This document shows, piece after piece, positions 7,020 to 13,135 of a stretch of DNA of 25,289 nucleotides. Location: the NCBI GenBank assembly GCA_013821525.1, contig JACDGR010000003.1, forward strand, positions 1 to 25,289, given 5' to 3'. The position numbers and the translations under genes were made by a program. This DNA is from Actinomycetota bacterium. GTDB lineage: Bacteria; Actinomycetota; Thermoleophilia; Gaiellales; Gaiellaceae. The notes below the pieces were generated by a model. The model saw only the letters and a list, made by a program, of their open reading frames with translations, did no database searches and was not told the origin of the DNA. Positions within the stretch are counted from its first letter, which is position 1, and the number at the start of each line of letters is the position of its first letter.

Positions 7020-7802
7020 ATGGCGAAGCACCGGGAGATCAAGTCATGGCTGATGGACATGGACGGCGTGCTCGTTCACGAGGAGCACGCGATCCCTGGC
7101 GCCGACCGGTTCATCGCGCGGCTCTCGGAGCGTGAGCTGCCGTTCCTGGTCCTCACGAACAACTCGATCTATACGCAGCGTGATCTTGCAGCGCGACTCC
7201 TGCGCAGCGGACTTGCCGTGCCCGAGGAAGCGATCTGGACGTCCGCGCTCGCGACCGCGACGTTCCTCGAGAACCAGCGTCCTGGAGGCACGGCCTTCGT
7301 GATCGGGGAGTCGGGTCTGACGACTGCCTTGCACGATGCCGGGTACACGCTGAGCGAGCGCGACCCCGACTACGTCGTGCTCGGGGAGACGCGCACGTAC
7401 AGCTTCGAGCGCATCTCACACGCCATTCGCCTCATCACAGCAGGCGCGCGTTTCATCGCGACGAACCCCGACGCCACCGGGCCGACGCCCGACGGCCCGT
7501 TGCCTGCGACCGGTTCCGTGGCCGCGCTGATCAACCGGGCGACCGGCGTCGAGCCCTACTTCGTCGGCAAGCCGAACCCGTTGATGATGCGCTCGGCGCT
7601 GAACAGGATCGACGCCCACTCGGAGAGCGCCGCGATGGTCGGCGATCGAATGGACACCGACATCGTCTCCGGTCTCGAAGCCGGGATGCACACGGTGCTC
7701 GTGCTGACCGGGTCGACGAAGCGAGAGGAAGCAGACCGCTTCCCGTTCCGCCCGTCACGGATCGTCGACTCGATCGCGGATCTGGTCGACGAGCTCGGCT
7801 GA
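7020..7802 (+). CDS. HAD-IIA family hydrolase (NagD-like)
   Basis: A 260-residue cytoplasmic phosphatase of the NagD/PGP/4-nitrophenylphosphatase group, which dephosphorylates small phospho-metabolites. Motif I is MDMDGVLVHEE at about 12-22, with the two catalytic Asp. Motif II is VLTNNS, the Lys of YFVGKPNPLMM is motif III, and motif IV is MVGDRMDTDI. The segment FIATNPDATGPTPDG is typical of the family. The ATG at 7020 is well placed for motif I. The gene converges on a cyclic-nucleotide-binding gene 19 nt away. The substrate cannot be inferred. Confidence 0.9.
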   Translation: MAKHREIKSWLMDMDGVLVHEEHAIPGADRFIARLSERELPFLVLTNNSIYTQRDLAARLLRSGLAVPEEAIWTSALATATFLENQRPGGTAFVIGESGLTTALHDAGYTLSERDPDYVVLGETRTYSFERISHAIRLITAGARFIATNPDATGPTPDGPLPATGSVAALINRATGVEPYFVGKPNPLMMRSALNRIDAHSESAAMVGDRMDTDIVSGLEAGMHTVLVLTGSTKREEADRFPFRPSRIVDSIADLVDELG

Positions 7803-7833
7803 CGGCCGCGGCCGCCCGAGGTCAGTCGCCGAG
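7794..7833. terminator. Possible bidirectional terminator spanning two stop codons
   Basis: An imperfect dyad, CTCGGC-TGAC (7794-7803) with GTCA (7821-7824) and GCCGAG (7828-7833), covers both convergent stop codons. Its inner part contains the palindrome GGCCGCGGCC. There is no T-tract on either side, so intrinsic termination is doubtful. Confidence 0.3.
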
Positions 7834-8211
7834 CCGGGCGCGGATCGCGGAGCGAATGCGGGTCGCGACCGCCGGCAGCTCCTGCTCCATCTGCTTGAAC
7901 TCGCGCTGGAACATCACGATCAGCTGCATCGGCGTGGTCGCCGTGACGGTCGCCGTTCTCCGCTCGGTCTCGAGGAGGCCGATCTCTCCAAAGAAGTCGC
8001 CCGGGCCGAGCTCGGCGATGCGTTCGCCGCTCTGGGTGACCTCGGCCGCTCCGTCCTCGATCACGAAGAATTCGTGCGCGAACTGACCCTCCTTGGCGAG
8101 CTCGTACCCGGCGTCGACCGAAACGCTGTCCGCCCACTGGGCGAGCTTTCGGAGCTCGTCCTTCGACAGTCCCGAGAAGATGCCAACGCTTGCGAGCTGT
8201 GCCGAGTCCAC
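7822..8211 (-). CDS. Stand-alone cyclic-nucleotide-binding domain protein
   Basis: 129 residues forming a single cNMP-binding domain of the CRP/PKA type. The phosphate-binding cassette is visible: GDFFGEIGLLETERRTATVTA, with the Glu that contacts the ribose and the Arg that contacts the cyclic phosphate. A C-terminal helix (about 95-129) follows, but there is no helix-turn-helix, kinase or channel domain, so any output must go through a partner protein. I chose GTG 8211 because residues before it do not resemble the family and the Crp-like N-terminus (VDSAQLASVGIFSGLS) starts there. A weak CATAGT lies seven nt upstream. No adenylate cyclase is seen in the window. Confidence 0.83.
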   Translation of the reverse strand: MDSAQLASVGIFSGLSKDELRKLAQWADSVSVDAGYELAKEGQFAHEFFVIEDGAAEVTQSGERIAELGPGDFFGEIGLLETERRTATVTATTPMQLIVMFQREFKQMEQELPAVATRIRSAIRARLGD

Positions 8212-8241
8212 GCGCTGAACTATGACAGCGGCACCGAGTCC

Positions 8242-8265
8242 ACACAACCGCGTCGACACAACCGC
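8242..8265. repeat. Short direct repeat ACACAACCGC
   Basis: Two identical 10-mers at 8242-8251 and 8256-8265 (period 14) lie between the divergent cNMP-binding and metalloprotease genes. They could be an operator, but there is no independent support. Confidence 0.3.
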
Positions 8266-8379
8266 CGGAGTCGTGCAGTTCGACTCGCTTGAACTGGGCG
8301 TGCGGAGAGCGTAGCCTCCCGCGTCCGGCGGCGGGGTCTGTCGCCGTTTCCTTGCGAGAGAGCGAAGGGGGTCTACGAG

Positions 8380-9414
8380 GTGGGGTCTGCGGCGGGTCCC
8401 AGCTGGGCTCGGCCTGGGCGGCTTGCGCTGGTTGCGTTCGTCTCGTCGGGCGTCGCCATCCTGCTCACCGCGACCGCTCAGGGGCGCGAGACCGCACCGG
8501 CGTTGCACAGCTCGAAGCCGGTCGGCAAGGCATGGCCCGGGCACGTGATCACCTACTTCAACACAGTCACGGATCAGCGCCAGACGATCGCCCGCGCCGT
8601 CGCGGCCTGGAATACGAGCGGGGCCAACGTGCGATTTCGGGCGGTCTCCCGCGCACAGGCAGAGGTGACGATCGTTCCGATCCCCCTCAACTACCCGAAG
8701 ATAAGTGGGGGAGAGGCGTCGCTCGGCTACACGTCGCCGTCGGCCGAGACCTTCGATCCGTTCCCGAACATCAAGTTCGTCAACGGACGCCTGATCCCGC
8801 CCAAGGGGCCAATCAGGATCTACCACGGCGCGCATATCTGGCTGCGTCACGCTGCGGACAGGCTCCGCGGCAAGGTCTCGAGTTACTTCTGGGATGCGAT
8901 CGCCGTGCACGAGTTTGGCCACATCCTCGGACTCGGGCATGAGACACGAGCCTGCGCCACGATGAACCCGATCAGCCTGTCGGCGGATCAGTGTTCCTGG
9001 ATGAAGACATTCGCCCTCTGGCAGCATCCGTGCGCGCTCCTCGCAGTCGACGACATACAAGGCGCGATCCGACTCTACGGTGGCCATGTCAACGCCCCGT
9101 CCCGCGCAGCGTGCGACTCCACGAAGACTCCTCCGGCGCCCGTGGGCTTGCGCGCAGAGCTTGATACGACCTGCGGCTCACTCACGCTGCGTTGGACGCT
9201 GCCACTCCCGAGGAAGGAGCTGAGCGGGGTGATCGTCAAGGGCTCGTTCGACACGTGCCCGACGGATCCCGGCGACACCAGGCACACCCTCACGCTCTCC
9301 CAGGTGTGGACCGAGTCGACGCCGGCGAGTGGCTCGTGGTGTTTCACCGTCTGGGCGACTCGGCCGAGCGGGCAGCCCAGCAAGCCGGCCACCGTTCACG
9401 TCGAGGTGCCATGA
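8380..9414 (+). CDS. Secreted matrixin-like zinc metalloprotease
   Basis: 344 residues. An N-terminal hydrophobic segment (about 15-33, then AQG) looks like a signal peptide or anchor. The metzincin signature HEFGHILGLGH (177-187) supplies three zinc His and the catalytic Glu. M195 in CATMNP is the Met-turn. The N-terminal half (PGHVITYFN then AVAAWNTSGANVRF) resembles M10 catalytic domains directly after the signal peptide, so there is no room for a cysteine-switch propeptide. Residues about 245-344 look like a fibronectin-III-type beta domain with paired Cys. GTG 8380 has a GAAGGGGG ribosome binding site about ten nt upstream. The stop overlaps the next gene by ATGA, indicating coupling. 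Confidence 0.85.
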   Translation: MGSAAGPSWARPGRLALVAFVSSGVAILLTATAQGRETAPALHSSKPVGKAWPGHVITYFNTVTDQRQTIARAVAAWNTSGANVRFRAVSRAQAEVTIVPIPLNYPKISGGEASLGYTSPSAETFDPFPNIKFVNGRLIPPKGPIRIYHGAHIWLRHAADRLRGKVSSYFWDAIAVHEFGHILGLGHETRACATMNPISLSADQCSWMKTFALWQHPCALLAVDDIQGAIRLYGGHVNAPSRAACDSTKTPPAPVGLRAELDTTCGSLTLRWTLPLPRKELSGVIVKGSFDTCPTDPGDTRHTLTLSQVWTESTPASGSWCFTVWATRPSGQPSKPATVHVEVP

Positions 9415-10391
9415 GGCGCACGGGCGCCCTCGTCGTTGCGCTGGCCGCGGTGGCAAGCACGGCTGTGACGAGCGTGGCGGCTGCGCCCACGGGTCCGACG
9501 TCGGCTAAGGGCAGCGTCTCGTTCCACTGGTCGCGCGGCACGACCGAGTCCGGAACGCTCACCTATGCCATCTCCGGCCCGATCATGAACGGGTCTGCGC
9601 GGGATCGGTACGTGCCGCCCGCCTATCCCGCCGGGTACCGCCCGCCCCTGAATCTGCCGACGTACTTCAGGGCGACGCTCACCTCGTTCTCCTATCGCGT
9701 CGAGATGCACGACGACTGTGCAGACGGAACGACAGCCGATACAGCTGCGATCGGTGCCGGGATCACCGACCGCAGGGCCGTCCTGTCGCACTTCTCGCGG
9801 CTCGAGCTCGACCTGCTGCGCGCGCGGGGCGTGTCTGCGATTGCGCCCGATGCCCGCTATCGCTGGGTGAACGGCGGCATCGTGCACGACAGTCAGCAGT
9901 GGCGCGGCCTGGGCGAGGTCTCGATCGCGTTGAGCGGAGCCGGTTGTCCGGAGTCGACCGGCCCGCGGCGCGCCACTGTCCGCGTCGACCAGCTGATCCC
10001 GCGAGGCGTGCTGATCGACTGGTCGTCCGAGCGGACGCTGCCCGTCCGCGTCCTGCCCGACGGTTCGCTTGCACTACGGAGCGCCTGGAGCTCCACGACG
10101 GGCGGCGATGGATACGCCAGCCGGTTGACGGCGAACCTACGCTTGCACGGAGCGCTGCGTGGGCTTGGAGCGTTCTGCACGTGGCCGACAAATGCGCAAC
10201 TGGCGGGTGCGCGTTCGGTCGAGCAGGCGCAGTCGGTCGTGCGACACGCGGGCCTCGTGACGCGGTTCGGGGGCGATCGTGCGAACGCCTACGTCGCGAA
10301 GGGTCACTTCTACATCCAGAGTGGCTCGAGCACGTCATTCTGCGGCGTTCCGGCCGGCACGCTCCTCTACCGCAGCCTCGGCCGAAGCTGA
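9411..10391 (+). CDS. Secreted protein of unknown family, coupled to the metalloprotease
   Basis: 326 residues with a clear Sec signal peptide (MRRTGALVVALAAVAS..., probable cleavage after AAA near residue 25). I do not recognise the mature protein. It looks beta-rich and contains four Cys that could form disulfides. The last about 60 residues (SVEQAQSVVRHAGL then FCGVPAGTLLYRS) faintly resemble a PASTA-type repeat, but this is weak. The ATG overlaps the protease stop (9411-9414), so the two are very likely made in fixed ratio and exported together. It could be a substrate, inhibitor or targeting partner of the protease; the sequence does not decide. Confidence 0.75.
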   Translation: MRRTGALVVALAAVASTAVTSVAAAPTGPTSAKGSVSFHWSRGTTESGTLTYAISGPIMNGSARDRYVPPAYPAGYRPPLNLPTYFRATLTSFSYRVEMHDDCADGTTADTAAIGAGITDRRAVLSHFSRLELDLLRARGVSAIAPDARYRWVNGGIVHDSQQWRGLGEVSIALSGAGCPESTGPRRATVRVDQLIPRGVLIDWSSERTLPVRVLPDGSLALRSAWSSTTGGDGYASRLTANLRLHGALRGLGAFCTWPTNAQLAGARSVEQAQSVVRHAGLVTRFGGDRANAYVAKGHFYIQSGSSTSFCGVPAGTLLYRSLGRS

Positions 10392-10674
10392 GGGTCGACC
10401 GAACAGGTCAAGCGCACTGCGTTGTTCGTTGGCTCGGCGGTCTTGGCGTGCTGGATCGGAGTGCGCTTCCCCCGCCTTGCGCCGGCGTCCCCGGCGTGCC
10501 CATGGTGGGCGCGGGAGTGCTGCTCGCGCTGATCACGGCGTCACCTGTCTTCGCCGGCAACTCGCTGACGCTCTATGCGCGCGTGTTCGCGTGCTGCTAC
10601 CGCTCCTCCACCGCGATGTGGCTCTGCACGGTGTGGTTGCTGCAGGTCGCGCGGGATGCGATCGGCGCTGGTCG

Positions 10675-10703
10675 TTGACACGCTCGCTTGACAACTGCAT
10701 GTT
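10675..10703 (+). promoter_or_regulatory. Candidate promoter (TTGACA-17-CATGTT)
   Basis: TTGACA at 10675-10680 is followed after 17 nt by CATGTT (10698-10703). The -35 is a perfect consensus; the -10 is weak. A second TTGACA sits at 10688-10693. Confidence 0.35.
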
Positions 10704-10708
10704 GCCAA
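10688..10708. promoter_or_regulatory. Operator-like inverted repeat
   Basis: TTG-A-CAAC-TGCAT-GTTG-C-CAA is an imperfect palindrome: 7 of 8 arm positions match across a 5-nt centre. It overlaps the second TTGACA and the candidate -10, a position suited to a repressor. Confidence 0.35.
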
Positions 10709-10716
10709 CGAGGACG

Positions 10717-10737
10717 ATGCGCGTGACCGGCGAATGA
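10717..10737 (+). CDS. Possible six-codon leader peptide (MRVTGE)
   Basis: ATG 10717 to TGA 10735-10737 encodes MRVTGE. A GAGG at 10710-10713 precedes it at very short spacing. Its stop is seven nt before a perfect hairpin. Support is positional only; such short frames occur by chance. Confidence 0.2.
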   Translation: MRVTGE

Positions 10738-10744
10738 GACGATG

Positions 10745-10765
10745 GTCTCCGGGGGAGCCGGAGAC
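10745..10765 (+). promoter_or_regulatory. Leader hairpin 1
   Basis: GTCTCCGG (10745-10752) pairs perfectly with CCGGAGAC (10758-10765) around a GGGAG loop. No T-tract follows. The loop side (10749-10757) is also perfectly complementary to 10796-10804, inside hairpin 2. Confidence 0.55.
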
Positions 10766-10776
10766 TGACTGCGGCG

Positions 10777-10815
10777 CGGCGGCAGGCCCCTCCCTCTCCC
10801 CCGGGGCCGCCGCCG
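10777..10815 (+). terminator. Leader hairpin 2 (possible terminator or attenuator)
   Basis: CGGCGGC-A-GGCCCC (10777-10790) pairs with GGGGCC-GCCGCCG (10803-10815), 13 GC pairs with one bulged A around a pyrimidine-rich loop. It is very stable but lacks a T-run (TGTCCGTCTTC follows), so intrinsic termination is uncertain. Confidence 0.45.
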
Positions 10816-10838
10816 TGTCCGTCTTCTACGCAGCGTTC

Positions 10839-10844
10839 TAGACT
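10839..10844 (+). promoter_or_regulatory. Probable -10 box of the LuxR-type regulator (TAGACT)
   Basis: TAGACT ends eight nt before ATG 10853, and no Shine-Dalgarno is present, suggesting a leaderless mRNA independent of the upstream candidate promoter. Confidence 0.45.
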
Positions 10845-10852
10845 CGACTCCG

Positions 10853-11485
10853 ATGTTCGCCACTGCGCCGGGGAGCAGGTCGACAGTCCGCGTTGTCGTC
10901 GCGGATGGTCACCCCGTGATGCTCAGCGCGATCGCGGCGGAGCTCCGGCGAGCCGGCTTCAACCTCGTCGGCACCGCCACGAGCAGCGAACGGATTCTGA
11001 CCCTCGTCGAGGAGACGCAACCGGACGTCGCAGTCCTCGACGCGGCAATGCTCGCGATGACGGGCAAGAATCTCGCAGCTGTTTGCGCGGCGACGCGCGT
11101 CGTCATCTTCACCGGCAGCGATGGGCACACCGTCCTCGATCAGGGCATCGAGCCGGGCGCGTTGGCCTACATCTCGAAAACTCAGCCGCTCGGCGCTCTC
11201 GTCGATGTGGTCGACACGGTGGCGGCTGGACGGTCATGGGTCGACCCGGCCGTGGCGCCGATCCTCGTCGCCAAGGTCGCAGCGGACGGCGACGTGCTGA
11301 CGCCGCGCGAGCGGCAGGTGCTCGCGCTCGTCGCAGACGGCTGCTCGTACCAGGAGATCTCCGAGCGCCTCGCAATCGCCGTCTCCACCGTGCAGCAGCA
11401 CGTGACGAGCGCGATGCAGGGCCTGGCCGCGGACACGCGCACGCAGGCGGTCGCGCTCGCGCTGCGGTCTTTCATGATCGACTAG
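10853..11485 (+). CDS. NarL/LuxR-family response regulator
   Basis: 210 residues. The receiver domain (about 10-125) has the phosphoacceptor D63 in VAVLDAAM and the conserved Lys K109 in YISKTQ. The acidic pair near the N-terminus is reduced to ADGHP, with one Asp instead of the usual two, which may weaken Mg binding. The C-terminal LuxR helix-turn-helix (about 148-205) begins LTPRERQVLALVADG and has the recognition-helix region AIAVSTVQQHVTSAMQGL. It is the only clear DNA-binding output in the signalling block, so it is the likely transcriptional end point of one of the kinases downstream. A gap of about 100 nt separates it from the next kinase. Confidence 0.92.
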   Translation: MFATAPGSRSTVRVVVADGHPVMLSAIAAELRRAGFNLVGTATSSERILTLVEETQPDVAVLDAAMLAMTGKNLAAVCAATRVVIFTGSDGHTVLDQGIEPGALAYISKTQPLGALVDVVDTVAAGRSWVDPAVAPILVAKVAADGDVLTPRERQVLALVADGCSYQEISERLAIAVSTVQQHVTSAMQGLAADTRTQAVALALRSFMID

Positions 11486-11523
11486 AGGCTTGATCCGCGC
11501 GCATCGCGCCTCCAGCGCCCCCG

Positions 11524-11545
11524 TTCGGGTGCCGGTCTACCCGAA
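11524..11545 (+). terminator. Weak hairpin between regulator and kinase genes
   Basis: TTCGGGT (11524-11530) pairs with ACCCGAA (11539-11545) around an 8-nt loop. No T-tract follows, so it may be an RNA structure rather than a terminator. Confidence 0.25.
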
Positions 11546-11588
11546 ACCCCTATGCGAGCAGTGACCTGCCGTGACGAGGATACAGGTG

Positions 11589-12692
11589 ATGACATCCGTC
11601 ACCCATTCTCCGCTGCGCCCGTTGGATCCTGACGGGGTCGGCCTCTTCGAGGCGATCGTCGCGACCGTCCGGGAACCGCTGCTCGCGCTCGACAGCCACC
11701 TGGACATCCGGCTCGCAAATCGCGCCTTTCACGAGTTCTTCGGCGCTGCAGCCGACCGCGTCGAGGGCGCGAACCTGTTTGAGATTGGCGACGGTTTATG
11801 GGACATCCCGCCCCTGCTCGCGCTGCTCGAACAGGTTGTCTCCTCGCGCACTCCCTTCGAAGACTACGCCGTTGAAGCGATGCGGCCCGGAGTCGGCACG
11901 CGGTCGCTCCTGCTGAACGCGCGTCTGCTTGACATGGACGGCCACGCCTTCATCCTGCTCGCGCTGGAAGACGTGACCGAGCGAGACGGCCTGGAGCGGC
12001 TCGTCTCCGAGCGAACCGCAGAGCTTGAGGCATTCAACTACTCGGTGTCGCACGATCTGCGTGCTCCGTTGCGCGCGTTGAACGGATTCTCACGCGCACT
12101 GATCGAGGACTGCTCGGACGAGCTCTCCGACGAAGGCCAGCGTTATCTCGGCCTGATCCGCTCGAACGCGAATCAGATGGGTGCGTTGATCGACGGACTG
12201 CTCGCCTTCTCGCGGCTCGGACGGCAGGGCATGGTGCGCGGGCCGGTCGACGTGCGGCGAGTCGTCGGCGAGGTCGTTCGAGAGCTCGAGCCGGAGCTGG
12301 AGGACCGTACCGTCGAGATCGTCCTCGGCGACCTGCCGCCGGTTGATGCCGACCCAGTGCTCCTACGCCAGGTCTACGCAAACCTGATCGGCAACGCACT
12401 CAAGTTCACCCGCGGTACCGCATCGGCGCGCATCGAGGTCGGCTCGCGCATCGTCGGCGGGGAGCGGGTCTGGTCGGTCGGCGACAACGGCGTCGGGTTC
12501 GACATGGCGTTCGCGGGCAAGCTGTTCCAGACGTTTCAGCGGCTGCATCGCAGCGACGATTACGAGGGCACCGGGATCGGGCTCGCCCTCGTCAGGTTGA
12601 TCGTCCAGCGGCACGGCGGTGAGATCTCGGCCGATGCGGTCGAGGGCCGCGGGGCAACCTTCTCGTTCACGCTGCCGGAGGAGCGGGAGTGA
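11589..12692 (+). CDS. PAS-domain sensor histidine kinase
   Basis: 367 residues, cytoplasmic, no transmembrane segment. An N-terminal PAS domain (about 15-130) ends LALEDVTERD. A short coiled linker (ERTAELEAFNYSVSHDLRAP) enters the HisKA domain with phospho-acceptor H155. HATPase_c follows (about 250-365) with the N-box NLIGNALKF, the G1 box DNGVGFD and the G2 box GTGIGLAL. The ERTAELEAFNYSVSHDLR style is that of phytochrome-type kinases that pair with Rcp1-like regulators, which fits the next gene. I chose ATG 11589 with GAGGA about 9 nt upstream; GTG 11571 would add six residues. Its stop overlaps the next start (GTGA 12689-12692). Confidence 0.92.
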   Translation: MTSVTHSPLRPLDPDGVGLFEAIVATVREPLLALDSHLDIRLANRAFHEFFGAAADRVEGANLFEIGDGLWDIPPLLALLEQVVSSRTPFEDYAVEAMRPGVGTRSLLLNARLLDMDGHAFILLALEDVTERDGLERLVSERTAELEAFNYSVSHDLRAPLRALNGFSRALIEDCSDELSDEGQRYLGLIRSNANQMGALIDGLLAFSRLGRQGMVRGPVDVRRVVGEVVRELEPELEDRTVEIVLGDLPPVDADPVLLRQVYANLIGNALKFTRGTASARIEVGSRIVGGERVWSVGDNGVGFDMAFAGKLFQTFQRLHRSDDYEGTGIGLALVRLIVQRHGGEISADAVEGRGATFSFTLPEERE

Positions 12693-13135
12693 ACGGCGGC
12701 GCAGACATCCTGCTTGTCGAGGACAACCCGGCCGATGTGGAGCTGACGCTCCGCGCCTTCAAGAAGAACAGGTTGTCGAACAAGATTCACGTCGCGAGGG
12801 ATGGCGTCGAGGCGCTCGAGTTCCTCTTTGCGGAGGACAGGCCCGTCGATGCGCTCTCCGTCGTGTTGCTCGACGTGAAGATGCCGCGGATGGACGGGCT
12901 CGAGGTCTTGCAGCGAATTCGTGCAGACGAGCGGACACGGCATCTGCCTGTGGTGATGATGACCTCGTCGTCGGAGGAGTCCGACCGGATCTCGAGCTAC
13001 GACCTGGGTGCGAACAGCTACATCGTCAAGCCGGTCGACTTCGAAAATTTCACCGAAGCAGTGAGGGTGATCGGCACATACTGGCTCCTGCTCAACAAGC
13101 CCTCCGTCGTGAGTGAGCGGAGTGTCACTGTCTGA
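12689..13135 (+). CDS. Single-domain response regulator, Rcp1 type
   Basis: 148 residues made only of a receiver domain. The acidic pocket is in VEDNPADVEL, the phosphoacceptor is D62 in VVLLDVKMPRMDG, the switch Thr/Ser region is MMTSSSEESD, and the conserved Lys is K114 in SYIVKPVDF. The C-terminal extension YWLLLNKP is typical of Rcp1-like regulators, the partners of phytochrome-type kinases. It lacks an output domain, so it most likely shuttles phosphate between kinases. Both ends overlap neighbours: GTGA with the PAS kinase and 23 nt with the hybrid kinase, so the three are almost certainly co-translated. Confidence 0.94.
   Translation: MNGGADILLVEDNPADVELTLRAFKKNRLSNKIHVARDGVEALEFLFAEDRPVDALSVVLLDVKMPRMDGLEVLQRIRADERTRHLPVVMMTSSSEESDRISSYDLGANSYIVKPVDFENFTEAVRVIGTYWLLLNKPSVVSERSVTV

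Larger units (their letters stand above)
10392..10852. other. Non-coding region upstream of the signalling block
   Basis: 461 nt. The first part (10400-10678) has two short out-of-frame hydrophobic stretches: one reading TALFVGSAVLACWIGV at about 10413-10460, the other from ATG 10502 with a signal-like LLALITASPVFAG. This could be a decayed small secreted or membrane protein gene, but no intact gene is supported. The second part holds a promoter/operator candidate, a six-codon ORF and two hairpins, listed separately. Confidence 0.45.

Noticed and set aside
7822..9087. 421-codon version of the cNMP-binding protein
   Set aside because: The extra N-terminal 290 residues are antisense to the metalloprotease and its upstream region and have no domain.
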